Assembly: GCF_016858125.1 (NCBI RefSeq)
Contig: NZ_CP064781.1
Coordinates: forward strand, 3,171,501 to 3,235,500
Direction of reading: 5' to 3'
DNA from: Azospira restricta
GTDB lineage: Bacteria; Pseudomonadota; Gammaproteobacteria; Burkholderiales; Rhodocyclaceae
Length of the DNA: 64,000 nucleotides
In this document: positions 53,441-62,033 of the stretch, piece by piece
How positions within the stretch are numbered: the first letter of the stretch is position 1
How the letters are laid out: the number at the start of each line of letters is the position of its first letter
The notes under the pieces: generated by a model
Databases searched by the model: none
The model's input: the letters and a program-made list of their open reading frames with translations, nothing else
Told to the model about the DNA's origin: nothing
Position numbers and translations under genes: made by a program

Positions 53441-54709
53441 ATGAACGCATCGCCCACCCCACAGACGCTGCACTTCGAACGGCTCGCGAACGTCGTCGCG
53501 CTGCCGATCGGCCGCTGGGACGCGCAAGCGCGGCTCGTCTTCTGCAACACGCCCTATCTGGCCTGGGCGGGACGCAGCCAGGAGGAACTGCTCGGCCGCA
53601 CGCTCGCCGAACTCTATGGCGATGACGCCTGGGCAGTCGCCCGTCCGGCCTTCGAACGCGCCTTCGGCGGCGAAATCTCCGGCTACGAACGGCTGCTGAC
53701 GCACCCGCCGCACCCGCAACGCTGGGCGCGCATCCAGGTCTTCCCCGATGTCGCCCCGGACGGCCGGGTGGCCTCCGTGTTCACCATCGCCACCGACATC
53801 CACGAGGACATCGTCGAGCGCAACGCGCTGGTCGCCGCCCGCAAGCGGCTCGACCGCTTCACCGACAACATCCCGCTGCCGCTCGTCTACCTCGATACCG
53901 GCTGCCGGCTGCGCTTCGTGAACAAGGCGTGGTGCCGGCTGGTCGACATCGCCGCCGGCGACGCGCTCGGGCGCCACGTCAGCGAAGTGCGCGGCGAGGT
54001 GAGCTGGCGCGAGCAGCAGCCGTACTACGAACGCGCGCTGGCCGGCCAGCCGGCCGAGTTCTCGCGGCTGGTCCATGGCGTCGTCGACGGCCCGCGCTGG
54101 ATGCGCACGAGCTACTTCCCCGATTTCGACGACGAAGGAAAGGTCATCGGCGTCTACACCGTCACCACCGACGTGCACGAGCTGACCACCACGCAGGAAC
54201 AGCTGCGTCGCAGCGCCGAGCGGGACGCCCTCACCGACGCGCTGAGCCGGCACACGATGATGTCGTTCATCGAATGCTCGATCGCCGATCCGAACCAGGA
54301 ATTCGCGCTGTTCTTCATCGACCTCGACGGCTTCAAGTCGGTCAACGACGAAAAGGGGCATCGCGCCGGCGACCGGCTGCTTGCCGAAATCGCCACGGCA
54401 CTGCGCGGCGCGGTGCGCACCGAAGATGCGGTCGGCCGCTTCGGCGGCGACGAATTCCTCGTCCTCGCGCGAGTGAAGGGACAGGCCGGCGCACAGGCCC
54501 TGGCCGAACACCTGTGCGCCTCGGTCGAAGGCGCCGCGCAAGCCTCGGGCAGTGCGGTCAGCGCCAGCATCGGCTATGCGCTCGCCCCCAGCGACGCCCG
54601 CGACCCGCTCGAGCTGCTCCACTACGCCGACGCGGCGATGTACGCCGCCAAGCGCAGCGGCAAGAACCGTGCGATGTCCTGGCGCCAGTCCCAGCTGAAT
54701 CAGGGGTAG
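53441..54709 (+). CDS. PAS-PAS-GGDEF diguanylate cyclase
   Basis: A 422-aa soluble protein with two PAS domains (about 15-130 and 145-265), then a GGDEF domain with RFGGDEF. The inhibitory-site motif RxxD (RTED) lies exactly five residues before GGDEF, so feedback by cyclic-di-GMP is expected. It should synthesise c-di-GMP from GTP upon a signal read by the PAS domains. AAGGAA lies 14 nt before ATG 53441; an ATG at 53378 would add 21 residues. The 219-bp gap to ilvA holds both promoters. Confidence 0.9.
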   Translation: MNASPTPQTLHFERLANVVALPIGRWDAQARLVFCNTPYLAWAGRSQEELLGRTLAELYGDDAWAVARPAFERAFGGEISGYERLLTHPPHPQRWARIQVFPDVAPDGRVASVFTIATDIHEDIVERNALVAARKRLDRFTDNIPLPLVYLDTGCRLRFVNKAWCRLVDIAAGDALGRHVSEVRGEVSWREQQPYYERALAGQPAEFSRLVHGVVDGPRWMRTSYFPDFDDEGKVIGVYTVTTDVHELTTTQEQLRRSAERDALTDALSRHTMMSFIECSIADPNQEFALFFIDLDGFKSVNDEKGHRAGDRLLAEIATALRGAVRTEDAVGRFGGDEFLVLARVKGQAGAQALAEHLCASVEGAAQASGSAVSASIGYALAPSDARDPLELLHYADAAMYAAKRSGKNRAMSWRQSQLNQG

Positions 54710-54764
54710 TGCGAGAAAACCCAGGCGCAGGAACGGCAAGCCGCAGACGCTCGAAACGCGGTGC

Positions 54765-55163
54765 CTAGGCGGCCTCCGGCGCCATGTAGACCAGTTCCCA
54801 GAGATGCCCGTCGAGATCCTCGAAACCGTGCCCGTACATGAAGCCGAGGTCCTTCGCCGACTGCGGCGCCCGGCCGCCGGCAGCCAGCGCCTTGGCCACC
54901 AGCGCATCGACCTCGGCGCGGCTCGCGCAGGAGAGGCAGACCAGCACCTCGGTCGCCCGCCGCGCGTCGCACAGCGCCTTCGGCGTGAAGGTCTGGAAGA
55001 AAGGTTCGACCAGCAGCATGACGAAGATGTCGTCGGCGACGACCATGCAGGTCGCGTTCTCGTCGGTGTATTGCGGATCGAACCCGAAGCCGAGATGCGT
55101 GAAGAAATCGACCGCGCGGCCGAGGTCGCGGACCGGCAGGTTGACGAAGATCTGTCTGGCCAT
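54765..55163 (-). CDS. VOC (glyoxalase/bleomycin-resistance fold) protein
   Basis: A 132-aa single-domain VOC protein: MARQIFVNLPVRDLGRAVDFFTHLGF at the start and FEDLDGHLWELVYM at the end. FFTHLGFGFDPQYTDENATCMVV is the usual first half. Similar proteins are often annotated as lactoylglutathione lyase relatives, but the substrate is unknown. GGAGCAGCC precedes the ATG. It borders the IS remnant on its 5' side. Confidence 0.85.
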   Translation of the reverse strand: MARQIFVNLPVRDLGRAVDFFTHLGFGFDPQYTDENATCMVVADDIFVMLLVEPFFQTFTPKALCDARRATEVLVCLSCASRAEVDALVAKALAAGGRAPQSAKDLGFMYGHGFEDLDGHLWELVYMAPEAA

Positions 55164-55185
55164 GGCTGCTCCGGTTTTTTTGTTT

Positions 55186-55356
55186 CTGGAGAAGCTACGA
55201 CAGCTGGGGGGCGGGAAGGTGCCTTATGCCAGCTCCGAGTACATCGCGGTCTTCTACAACCGGAAGCGGCAGCATTCGACACTCGGCTATAGAGCGCCGG
55301 TTCGGTTCCAGGAGAGCTGGATCAGCGAGCGGCATCAGGAAAAACTGGTAGCATGA
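55186..55356 (+). pseudogene. IS3-family transposase remnant (C-terminal end)
   Basis: About 57 codons, beginning FLEKLRQL and containing YIAVFYNRKRQHSTLGYRAPVRF, a clear match to the end of IS3 transposases (integrase core, last conserved Glu region). The catalytic DDE core, the orfA frame and terminal inverted repeats are not present, so this is a decayed fragment. It marks the left edge of a lower-GC segment. Confidence 0.85.
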
Positions 55357-55434
55357 AATTCATGCCTTTGGCAGACGAAGACGAAAAACCGAGGGAACCT
55401 CGATCGTTCATGCGGAAGACGAGCAAGGATTTGC

Positions 55435-57471
55435 ATGCATCAGACTAGTTCCCAGTGGTTATTTGCAGGCACTATCTTCGCTAGCGCCTTCTCGTTGTTT
55501 TTGGTGCAGCCCCTGGTTGCCAAGCAGATCCTTCCCTGGTTTGGGGGAACGGCTGCCGTTTGGGCGATCTGTATGGTGTTTTTCCAGATGACGCTCCTTG
55601 CCGGCTACGCATATTCCGATGCTCTGGCCAACCGCCTTACACCGCGATTGCAACTCGCCCTTCACGCCGCCCTGCTCGTTGCCAGTTTGCTGTTTGTGCC
55701 CATCATTGCGAGCCCCAGCTGGAAGCCGACAGGGACGGAAGAGCCAACGTTGCTGATTATCGGACTATTGATCGCCACAATCGGTCTGCCCTATTTCCTT
55801 CTCTCGACCACGGGCCCCCTGGTCCAGTCCTGGGTGGCACGTGTGGACATCGGAAGCCACGTTTACCGCCTTTTTTCATTATCGAACGTGGCATCACTGG
55901 TGGCCCTGATCAGCTATCCCTTCTTGATAGAAACACAAGCCTCCTTGCAGCAGCAGGCGTACGGATGGTCGACGCTCTATGCTGCCTTCGTCGTGCTCTG
56001 TATCGCCTCGGGTAGCTATTTCGTGAGGCACGCCCATGCCCTGCCAAAATCGACGCACCAGCAATGCCATATACCGGAAGGTGATTGGGAACCGGTTTGG
56101 CGGGATTACCTGTTGTGGCTGGCTCCTGCAGCCATGGCTTCATGGTTGCTCGTGGCCATTACCAACCACATTACGCAGAATGTCGCAGCCATCCCTTTTC
56201 TCTGGATTCTCCCCCTGACGCTCTACCTGCTGACATTTGCGCTTTGTTTCGAGAGTGACTACTGGTACCGCCGGAAAATTTTCGTTCCAACCGGCGGAAT
56301 ATTGCTAGGGGTGAGTGCCTATGGCTTGCAGGACAGCGATATCGGCATCAACGTCAAGGTCGCCATTCCGCTTTACGCAGCCTGCCTGTTCGTCCTTTGC
56401 ATGTTTCTACATGGCGAACTGGCACGCCTGCGCCCGAACATCCGTTACTTGACGCGCTATTACCTGATGCTTTCCGTGGGCGGCGCATTGGGTGGCACTC
56501 TCGTCGGGCTTGTCGCTCCCAAGGTATTCCCCGCCTACTATGAACTTGGACTCGGCTTTACCATCACCGCGATATTGGCAGTGGTGATGTTTCGTCGAAA
56601 TCCTTTCGTTATGCCATTGGCGGTATTTCTATCCTTGTGGTGTGCTTTCTTCCTGTATGAGCAGGCGAAGGATGATCTTTCCTCTGCTCGCCGCCTGCAG
56701 CGCAACTTTTACGGGACGCTCTATACGGTCGATTCACGGGATGACGAACTGAACGACACGGTTCGCGAGCTGTATCACGGCTCGATCAAGCATGGCCAAC
56801 AATATCTTTCGGAGGAACGCCGAAGAGAACCGACCGCCTATTACGGGCGCACATCCGGGGTTGGCATGGCGATCAATGCCACCCGACGGCCAGGGCAGAA
56901 AGTCGGAATGATCGGCTTGGGAGCCGGAACGCTTGCGGTGTATGGGCAGGAAGGCGATAGCTACCGAATGTATGAGATCAACCCTGACGTGATCGAATTC
57001 GCCCGGTCAGAATTCACCTTCCTGTCCGATAGCAAGGCGGCAGTCGACACGGTACTCGGCGATGCAAGGCTGTCGATGGAAAGGGAAAGTCCGCAAATGT
57101 TCGATGTGCTTGCGGTAGATGCTTTCTCTGGCGATTCGGTGCCTGTCCATCTTCTCACCATCGAATCGATGGGCGTTTACCTGCGCCACATGAGGCAGGA
57201 CGGCATGATTGCCTTCCACGTCACCAACCGATTCTTGAACCTGCCGCCAGCGGTGGAGTCCATTGCCAGGGCACACGGTTTGCATGTTGCCCATATACGG
57301 GATGAAAACGACAGTCCGCTGTTGAGGAATACCGACTGGGTATTGGTCGCCAAAGATCCTGCGGTTCTTGCCAAGGGCGGAATTCAACACCGAGCGAAAC
57401 CAATTCAGCCCATTCCGGGGCTGAAACCCTGGACCGATGATTTCAACAACTTGTTCGCCATCTTGAAGTAA
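55435..57471 (+). CDS. polytopic membrane protein fused to spermidine-synthase-like domain
   Basis: A 678-aa protein. The N-terminal two thirds (to about residue 420) form some 10-12 membrane helices. The C-terminal part (about 430-678) is a spermidine-synthase/methyltransferase fold: VGMIGLGAGTLAVYG (nucleotide loop), YRMYEINPDVIEFA, VDTVLGDARLSM, DVLAVDAFSGDSVP. Such fused proteins occur widely; their substrate is not established. Codon use and base composition are visibly lower in G+C than in all neighbours, and an IS3 remnant lies 78 bp upstream, so acquisition by transfer is likely. AAGGA precedes the ATG. Confidence 0.85.
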   Translation: MHQTSSQWLFAGTIFASAFSLFLVQPLVAKQILPWFGGTAAVWAICMVFFQMTLLAGYAYSDALANRLTPRLQLALHAALLVASLLFVPIIASPSWKPTGTEEPTLLIIGLLIATIGLPYFLLSTTGPLVQSWVARVDIGSHVYRLFSLSNVASLVALISYPFLIETQASLQQQAYGWSTLYAAFVVLCIASGSYFVRHAHALPKSTHQQCHIPEGDWEPVWRDYLLWLAPAAMASWLLVAITNHITQNVAAIPFLWILPLTLYLLTFALCFESDYWYRRKIFVPTGGILLGVSAYGLQDSDIGINVKVAIPLYAACLFVLCMFLHGELARLRPNIRYLTRYYLMLSVGGALGGTLVGLVAPKVFPAYYELGLGFTITAILAVVMFRRNPFVMPLAVFLSLWCAFFLYEQAKDDLSSARRLQRNFYGTLYTVDSRDDELNDTVRELYHGSIKHGQQYLSEERRREPTAYYGRTSGVGMAINATRRPGQKVGMIGLGAGTLAVYGQEGDSYRMYEINPDVIEFARSEFTFLSDSKAAVDTVLGDARLSMERESPQMFDVLAVDAFSGDSVPVHLLTIESMGVYLRHMRQDGMIAFHVTNRFLNLPPAVESIARAHGLHVAHIRDENDSPLLRNTDWVLVAKDPAVLAKGGIQHRAKPIQPIPGLKPWTDDFNNLFAILK

Positions 57472-57617
57472 CCAATCGCCCACTACCGGGAATTGCACAC
57501 CCCGCCGGCGGGAACCGGTATCAACTGTCCACATTCAAGGTGGCAAAGAGGCGGAAAAGGCAGCCTCCCTACGGGCAACGCCACAATCGACCGGCGGCAA
57601 GCTGCCGAACGGTGCGG

Positions 57618-58217
57618 TCAGCCGCGCTGGCCCGCGAGCCGGCGCAGGAAGGCGCGGCGCGGCGGCACCGAAGGGTCGGGGGATGGGGCTGGCGGCAGAA
57701 CGTCGGAGGATGCCGCAGGCATGGCCGATGGCGGCGCTTCAACCGACGCGGCCGCCGGCGTAAACAGCGTCTCCAGCGCATCCATCGCCATCCGCAGCGC
57801 CACGTCCTGCGACTGGAGCGCGGTCACCGGCGCCAGCAGCGGGCAGTGGAGCGCGGCCGGGATTTCGGCGCCGAGGTCGTAGTCGGCGATGAATTCGAGT
57901 TCGCCGACCGGGAACGGCAGCTTCACCCGCTCGCCGGCACCGAGGTCCTGCCACAATTCGCCGCCGCCGGGCAGCACGCAGAGGTTCACGAACCACGGCG
58001 TGATCACGGCGCCGACCCAGTCGCCGCGGTGGCGGCGGAAGCCGGCGATGTCGACCTCCAGCGCGCGGTTGACGAAGTCGAGGTCGCGCATCGTCGTTTC
58101 CCAGATGCGCCGGTACATGGCGAGGACCTGCGGCGCCGGGTTGTCGGCGTGCGGGATCGCCGGCGCGGCCGGGCGCTCGGCGCGGTAGAGCGGCTTGCGG
58201 ATGCGTTCGTCGACCAT
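57618..58217 (-). CDS. hybE: hydrogenase assembly chaperone HybE/HupJ family
   Basis: A 199-aa cytosolic protein. VLAMYRRIWETTMRDLDFVNRALEVDIAGFRRHRGDWVGAVITPWFVNLCVLPG is the HybE/HupJ core, which guides the small-subunit precursor before Tat export. The C-terminal 55 residues are Pro/Ser/Ala-rich and end RRAFLRRLAGQRG. It starts 4 bp after the hypC-like gene. Role follows from family and operon. Confidence 0.9.
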   Translation of the reverse strand: MVDERIRKPLYRAERPAAPAIPHADNPAPQVLAMYRRIWETTMRDLDFVNRALEVDIAGFRRHRGDWVGAVITPWFVNLCVLPGGGELWQDLGAGERVKLPFPVGELEFIADYDLGAEIPAALHCPLLAPVTALQSQDVALRMAMDALETLFTPAAASVEAPPSAMPAASSDVLPPAPSPDPSVPPRRAFLRRLAGQRG

Positions 58218-58221
58218 GCGC

Positions 58222-58509
58222 TCAGTGCCGCGTGAGGTCGGGGAAGTGACGGCCCGGGTCGTAGTCGCCGTGCAGCGATTCGTCGAGGGCGGCGAGCGCG
58301 TCCTCGATCAGCAGGCGGTTCTCCTCGTCGACCGTTTCCTTGGCCAGCCCGAGCGAGGCGAGGATCCAGGTACCGACCGGCTGCGCGCCGATCAGCATCA
58401 TGTTCACGCGTTCGCGCCGCAGGCTGTCGCCCTCGCCGCGCTCGACCCAGGCGAAGTCGCCGTCCGGGTCGTCCCACTCGACGACGCGCATCGGGATCGA
58501 CAGGCACAT
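58222..58509 (-). CDS. hybG: HypC/HybG-type hydrogenase maturation chaperone
   Basis: A 95-aa protein starting MCLSIPMRV; the conserved Cys2 is the residue that carries the Fe(CN)2CO intermediate and contacts the large-subunit precursor. VERGEGDSLRRERVNMMLIGAQPVGTWIL fits the HypC/HupF/HybG fold. The ATG overlaps the hybD stop by one base. HybG is preferred over HypC because of the hyb operon context. Confidence 0.9.
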   Translation of the reverse strand: MCLSIPMRVVEWDDPDGDFAWVERGEGDSLRRERVNMMLIGAQPVGTWILASLGLAKETVDEENRLLIEDALAALDESLHGDYDPGRHFPDLTRH

Positions 58510-58988
58510 CAGGCTTTCTCCACGACCTTGACGCCGACCCGGGCGAGCTCCTCGACGACCAGCGCCAGCACCTCGGGGATCGTCGCTGCCACTTCCGGCG
58601 TCAGCTCGATGCCGGTGTCGAGGTCCTTCGGCTGGATGCCGATCAGCGCCAGCCGCTGCGGGAAGCGCTCGCGCAGCGTCAGCGCCGCGAGCACGTCGGA
58701 GATGCCGATCTGGTGCGGCGAGATCTTGGTGCGGAAGAAGGCCGGCACCTCGTCGTCGATGCGGCGGATGACGGTCGCCGGCGGCTGGCCGACGCGCACG
58801 CAGTCGACGATCACCAGCTGGTCGAGGTCTTCCAGCGATTCGAGCAGCTCCATGCCGGCGGTGCCGCCGTCGATCACGTTCACCTCGGGCGGCAGCCGGT
58901 AGCGCTGCTGCAGCGCCTCGACGGCGCGGACGCCGATGGCTTCGTCGGTCAGCAGCGTGTTGCCGACTCCCAGCACGACGACTTTCAT
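58509..58988 (-). CDS. hybD: hydrogenase maturation endopeptidase HybD
   Basis: A 159-aa protease that removes the C-terminal tail of the nickel-loaded large subunit. VLGVGNTLLTDEAIGVRAVEAL carries the conserved Glu/Asp nickel ligand region, DGGTAGMELL the second acidic site, and SPHQIGISDVLA the His ligand. GGAGTG lies just before ATG 58988. A terminator hairpin sits directly upstream of the SD. Confidence 0.94.
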   Translation of the reverse strand: MKVVVLGVGNTLLTDEAIGVRAVEALQQRYRLPPEVNVIDGGTAGMELLESLEDLDQLVIVDCVRVGQPPATVIRRIDDEVPAFFRTKISPHQIGISDVLAALTLRERFPQRLALIGIQPKDLDTGIELTPEVAATIPEVLALVVEELARVGVKVVEKA

Positions 58989-58996
58989 ATCACTCC

Positions 58997-59033
58997 AAAA
59001 AAAGCGGCGCGAGACAGCGGATAGTCTCGCGCC
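58997..59033 (-). terminator. intrinsic terminator/attenuator between hybC and hybD
   Basis: On the minus strand, GGCGCGAGAC / GTCTCGCGCC is a perfect 10-bp stem with an 8-nt loop, followed by GC and seven T's. The SD of hybD (GGAG) starts right after the T-tract. It should lower transcription of the maturation genes relative to the structural genes. Confidence 0.85.
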
Positions 59034-59071
59034 GAACGGGGTAGACAACCTTGCGCCAGGTCAAGAACCCG

Positions 59072-59124
59072 CTCAGGCGCACTCCAAGAGTACTTGTTCG
59101 CGAAGGCTTTCGCCTTCGCTCAGG
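59072..59124 (-). repeat. single copy of the stop-codon-associated repeat element
   Basis: Flanked by CTCAGG on both sides (59072-59077 and 59119-59124, 47 bp apart). On the minus strand it starts at the hybC stop TGA, then forms a perfect stem GCGAAGGC / GCCTTCGC with a GAAA tetraloop (59119-59100). ACAAGTACTCTTGGAGTGCGCC follows in pieces closely matching the ilvA array (51790-51985). The hairpin sequence differs but pairing is kept. Confidence 0.85.
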
Positions 59125-60832
59125 CGGCCTTCACCTTGACGATCTCGGTGTGCTCCTCGTCGATCACGTGGATCGCGCAGGCGATGCACGGATCGAACGA
59201 ATGCACGGTGCGCAGCACCTCCAGCGGCTTCTCCGGGTCGGCGATCGGGTTGCCGACCAGGCAGGCCTCGTAGGCGCCGGGCGCGTCCTTCTCGTTCCTC
59301 GGCGCGGCGTTCCAGGTCGAGGGCACGACGCACTGATAGTTCTTGATCTTGCCGTCCTGGATCACCACCCAGTGCGACAGCACGCCGCGCGGCGCCTCGT
59401 GGAAGCCGACGCCCATCTGCTCGCCCTTGGGGAAGACCGGCTTGTTGAAGGTCTTCAGGTCGCCCTTGCCCATGTTGGCGAGCAGCAGGTCCCACTGCTT
59501 GACCAGCTCGTCCTGGACCACCGCGCAGCGCACCGCGCGCGCGGCATGGCGGCCGATCGTCGAGTGCAGCGCGTCGATGCCGACCTTGGTCTTGGCGATG
59601 TTCGAGACGAGGTCGAGCGCCGCCGTCGCGTACTTCTTCGTCGGCTCGTGGCCGGCGGCGAACATCGTCAGCACGTTGGCCAGCGGGCCGACCTGCATCG
59701 GCTTGCCATAGAAGGACGGCGACTTCAGCCAGGAGTACTTGCCGTCGTCCTGGAAGTCGGTGTACTTCGGCGTCGTCTCGCCCTTGTACGGGTGCAGCGA
59801 CTTGTCGTTGCCGGACGAGTAGTCGTACCACGAGTGCTTGACCGCCTCGGAAACGCCGTCGGCGAAGTACTTGTCGTCGAAGGTCTTGATCGCCTTGAAG
59901 GTCGACACGTCGCCGTTGGCGATGTGGCCGCCGGGCATCGCGAACTGCGTGCCCTTGCCGTCGAGCGGCACGTCCGGCACCGACAGGTAGTCGACGATGC
60001 CGCGGCCGTGCGTCGTCCAGTCGGCGTAGAAGGCGCCGATCGCGGCGACGTCGACCAGATAGACGTTCTTCACGAAGTCATCGAGCTTGTCGATCCATTC
60101 CTTGACCGCGAGCAGGCGTTCGACCGTCAGCACCGACTGCGAATCGAGCGCCAGCGGGTTGGCGACGCCGCCGACGGCGACGTTCTGGATGTGCGGCGAC
60201 TTCGAGCCGAGCACGGTGACGATCTTGTTCGCGTAGCGCTGCACTTCCAGCGCCTGCAGGTAATGCACGACGGCGAGCAGGTTCACTTCCGGCGGCAGCT
60301 TCATCGCCGGGTGGCCCCAATAGCCGTTGGTGAAGATGCCGAGCTGGCCGCTGGCGACGAAGCCCTTGATCTTGTCCTGCACCTTCTTGAATTCCTGCAC
60401 GCTGTTGCCGCTCCACGACGAGAGGCTCTGCGCCAGGCTGGCCGCCTTCGCCGGGTCGGCCTTGGTGGCGCTGACCACGTCCACCCAGTCGAGCGCCGAC
60501 AGGTGGTAGAAGTGCACGATGTGGTCGTGGATCGCGTGCGCCAGCATGATCAGGTTGCGGATGTACTGCGCGTTGACCGGGATCTCGAGCTTCAGCGCGT
60601 TCTCGACCGCGCGCACCGAGGCGATCGCATGCACCGTCGTGCACACGCCGCAGATGCGCTGCGTGATCGCCCACGCGTCGCGCGGATCGCGGCCGATCAG
60701 GATGTTCTCGACGCCGCGCCACATCTGGCCGGACGACCAGGCCTTCTTGACCTTGCCGCCGTCGACCTCGACGTCGACGCGCAGGTGGCCCTCGATGCGG
60801 GTGACCGGATCAATCGTGACTCGCTTGGACAT
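59120..60832 (-). CDS. hybC: [NiFe] hydrogenase large subunit HybC
   Basis: A 570-aa catalytic subunit. The N-terminal nickel motif RICGVCTTVHA and C-terminal DPCIACAIH supply the four Cys ligands of the NiFe centre. Fifteen residues after the final His (VIDEEHTEIVKVKAA) form the peptide removed by HybD. It takes up H2 in the periplasm with HybO. GGAGG precedes the ATG. With HybA and HybB encoded upstream, the enzyme is of E. coli hydrogenase-2 (group 1c) type. Confidence 0.97.
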   Translation of the reverse strand: MSKRVTIDPVTRIEGHLRVDVEVDGGKVKKAWSSGQMWRGVENILIGRDPRDAWAITQRICGVCTTVHAIASVRAVENALKLEIPVNAQYIRNLIMLAHAIHDHIVHFYHLSALDWVDVVSATKADPAKAASLAQSLSSWSGNSVQEFKKVQDKIKGFVASGQLGIFTNGYWGHPAMKLPPEVNLLAVVHYLQALEVQRYANKIVTVLGSKSPHIQNVAVGGVANPLALDSQSVLTVERLLAVKEWIDKLDDFVKNVYLVDVAAIGAFYADWTTHGRGIVDYLSVPDVPLDGKGTQFAMPGGHIANGDVSTFKAIKTFDDKYFADGVSEAVKHSWYDYSSGNDKSLHPYKGETTPKYTDFQDDGKYSWLKSPSFYGKPMQVGPLANVLTMFAAGHEPTKKYATAALDLVSNIAKTKVGIDALHSTIGRHAARAVRCAVVQDELVKQWDLLLANMGKGDLKTFNKPVFPKGEQMGVGFHEAPRGVLSHWVVIQDGKIKNYQCVVPSTWNAAPRNEKDAPGAYEACLVGNPIADPEKPLEVLRTVHSFDPCIACAIHVIDEEHTEIVKVKAA

Positions 60833-60853
60833 TGTTATAACCTCCGAAAAACC

Positions 60854-62032
60854 TTAGTGGGCGACCTGCGTCTCTTCGCGCGGCAGGACCGGGAAGCGGC
60901 GGGTGATGATGATGTAGGCGAGGACCTCGATCGCGAACATGCCGATCGTGACCATCAGCTCGGGCACCGACGGGAAGTAGGTCCAGCCGGGGTCGACGCC
61001 GGTGCCGGTGTCGTAGCCGATGAGGAAGGCGTTGAAGCGGAGCATGACGCCGGCGAACATGATGGCGACGCCGGCGAGGAACAATTTGGCCGGATTGCGC
61101 CGCGCCGACGCGGAACCGATGATCGCGAACGGCGCCAGGAAGGCGATCGTCTCGACCCAGAAGGCGAGCGCCGTGAGCTTCGGCTGGAAGGCCAGCGGCA
61201 GCGCGCCGCGCACCAGCAGGTCGCCGAAGCGGACGACGAGGTAGACCGCGAGCACGCCGAGCATGATCTTCGCCAGCGGTTCGAGCAGGTGCATCTCGAT
61301 CTTGCGCCGGTAGCCCGAGGCGGCGAGGCAGGACTCGAAGAGCACCACGCCGTAGCCAAGGATGATCGCGGTGAGCAGGAAGTGCAGCGGGATCAGCTTG
61401 GTCTGCCACAGCGGGTTGATCTGCACGCCCATGACCACGATCATCGTGCCCAGCGAGGACTGGTGCATCATCGGCAGCACGGTGCCGAGCGCGACGAGGA
61501 AGAAGAGCACCTTGTTCAGCTTGCGCTTCGCCTCCTTCATCCCCCACTTCTCGAAGAAGGTCGGCGCGAACTCCAGCCACATGACGACGATGTACGCCGA
61601 GATGCACACCGCGACCTCGAACATCACCGAGTTCGGGTTGGCGTAGCCGGGCGTGAAGATGTGCCAGAAATTCCACCAGCGGCCGAGGTCGAAGATGACG
61701 CCGATACCGGCCAGCGAGTACCCGAACAGGCTGGCCAGCAGCGCCGGCCGCACCAGCGGGTGGTATTCGCCCTTGTTGAAGATGTAGACCAGCATCGCCA
61801 CCGAGAAGCCGCCGCAGGCGAAGGCGGAGCCGATGACGACGTCGACGACGATCCAGAGGCCCCATGGATAGCCGTCGTTGAGGTTGGTGACGGCGCCCAG
61901 CCCGAAGAGGAAGCGGACGACGAGGATCGCGACCAGGATCGCGATCAGCACGCCGCAGACCAGCGTCACGCCGTTGAACAGCTTGCCGCCGACCGGCGCC
62001 GGCGCATGATGCTGCGGATGATTCCCGGCCAT
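60854..62032 (-). CDS. hybB: HybB-type integral membrane subunit
   Basis: A 392-aa membrane protein of the NrfD/HybB family with about ten helices (NDGYPWGLWIVVDVVIGSAFACGGF; FGYSLAGIGVIFDLGRWWNFWHIF; MHQSSLGTMIVV). It passes electrons from HybA to quinone, possibly coupled to proton movement, without binding haem. It starts 1 bp after the hybA stop. Confidence 0.95.
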   Translation of the reverse strand: MAGNHPQHHAPAPVGGKLFNGVTLVCGVLIAILVAILVVRFLFGLGAVTNLNDGYPWGLWIVVDVVIGSAFACGGFSVAMLVYIFNKGEYHPLVRPALLASLFGYSLAGIGVIFDLGRWWNFWHIFTPGYANPNSVMFEVAVCISAYIVVMWLEFAPTFFEKWGMKEAKRKLNKVLFFLVALGTVLPMMHQSSLGTMIVVMGVQINPLWQTKLIPLHFLLTAIILGYGVVLFESCLAASGYRRKIEMHLLEPLAKIMLGVLAVYLVVRFGDLLVRGALPLAFQPKLTALAFWVETIAFLAPFAIIGSASARRNPAKLFLAGVAIMFAGVMLRFNAFLIGYDTGTGVDPGWTYFPSVPELMVTIGMFAIEVLAYIIITRRFPVLPREETQVAH

Positions 62033-62033
62033 C

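Noticed and set aside
55186-55356. Intact IS3 element
   Set aside because: Only the transposase C-terminus is left; no DDE core, orfA or terminal inverted repeats.
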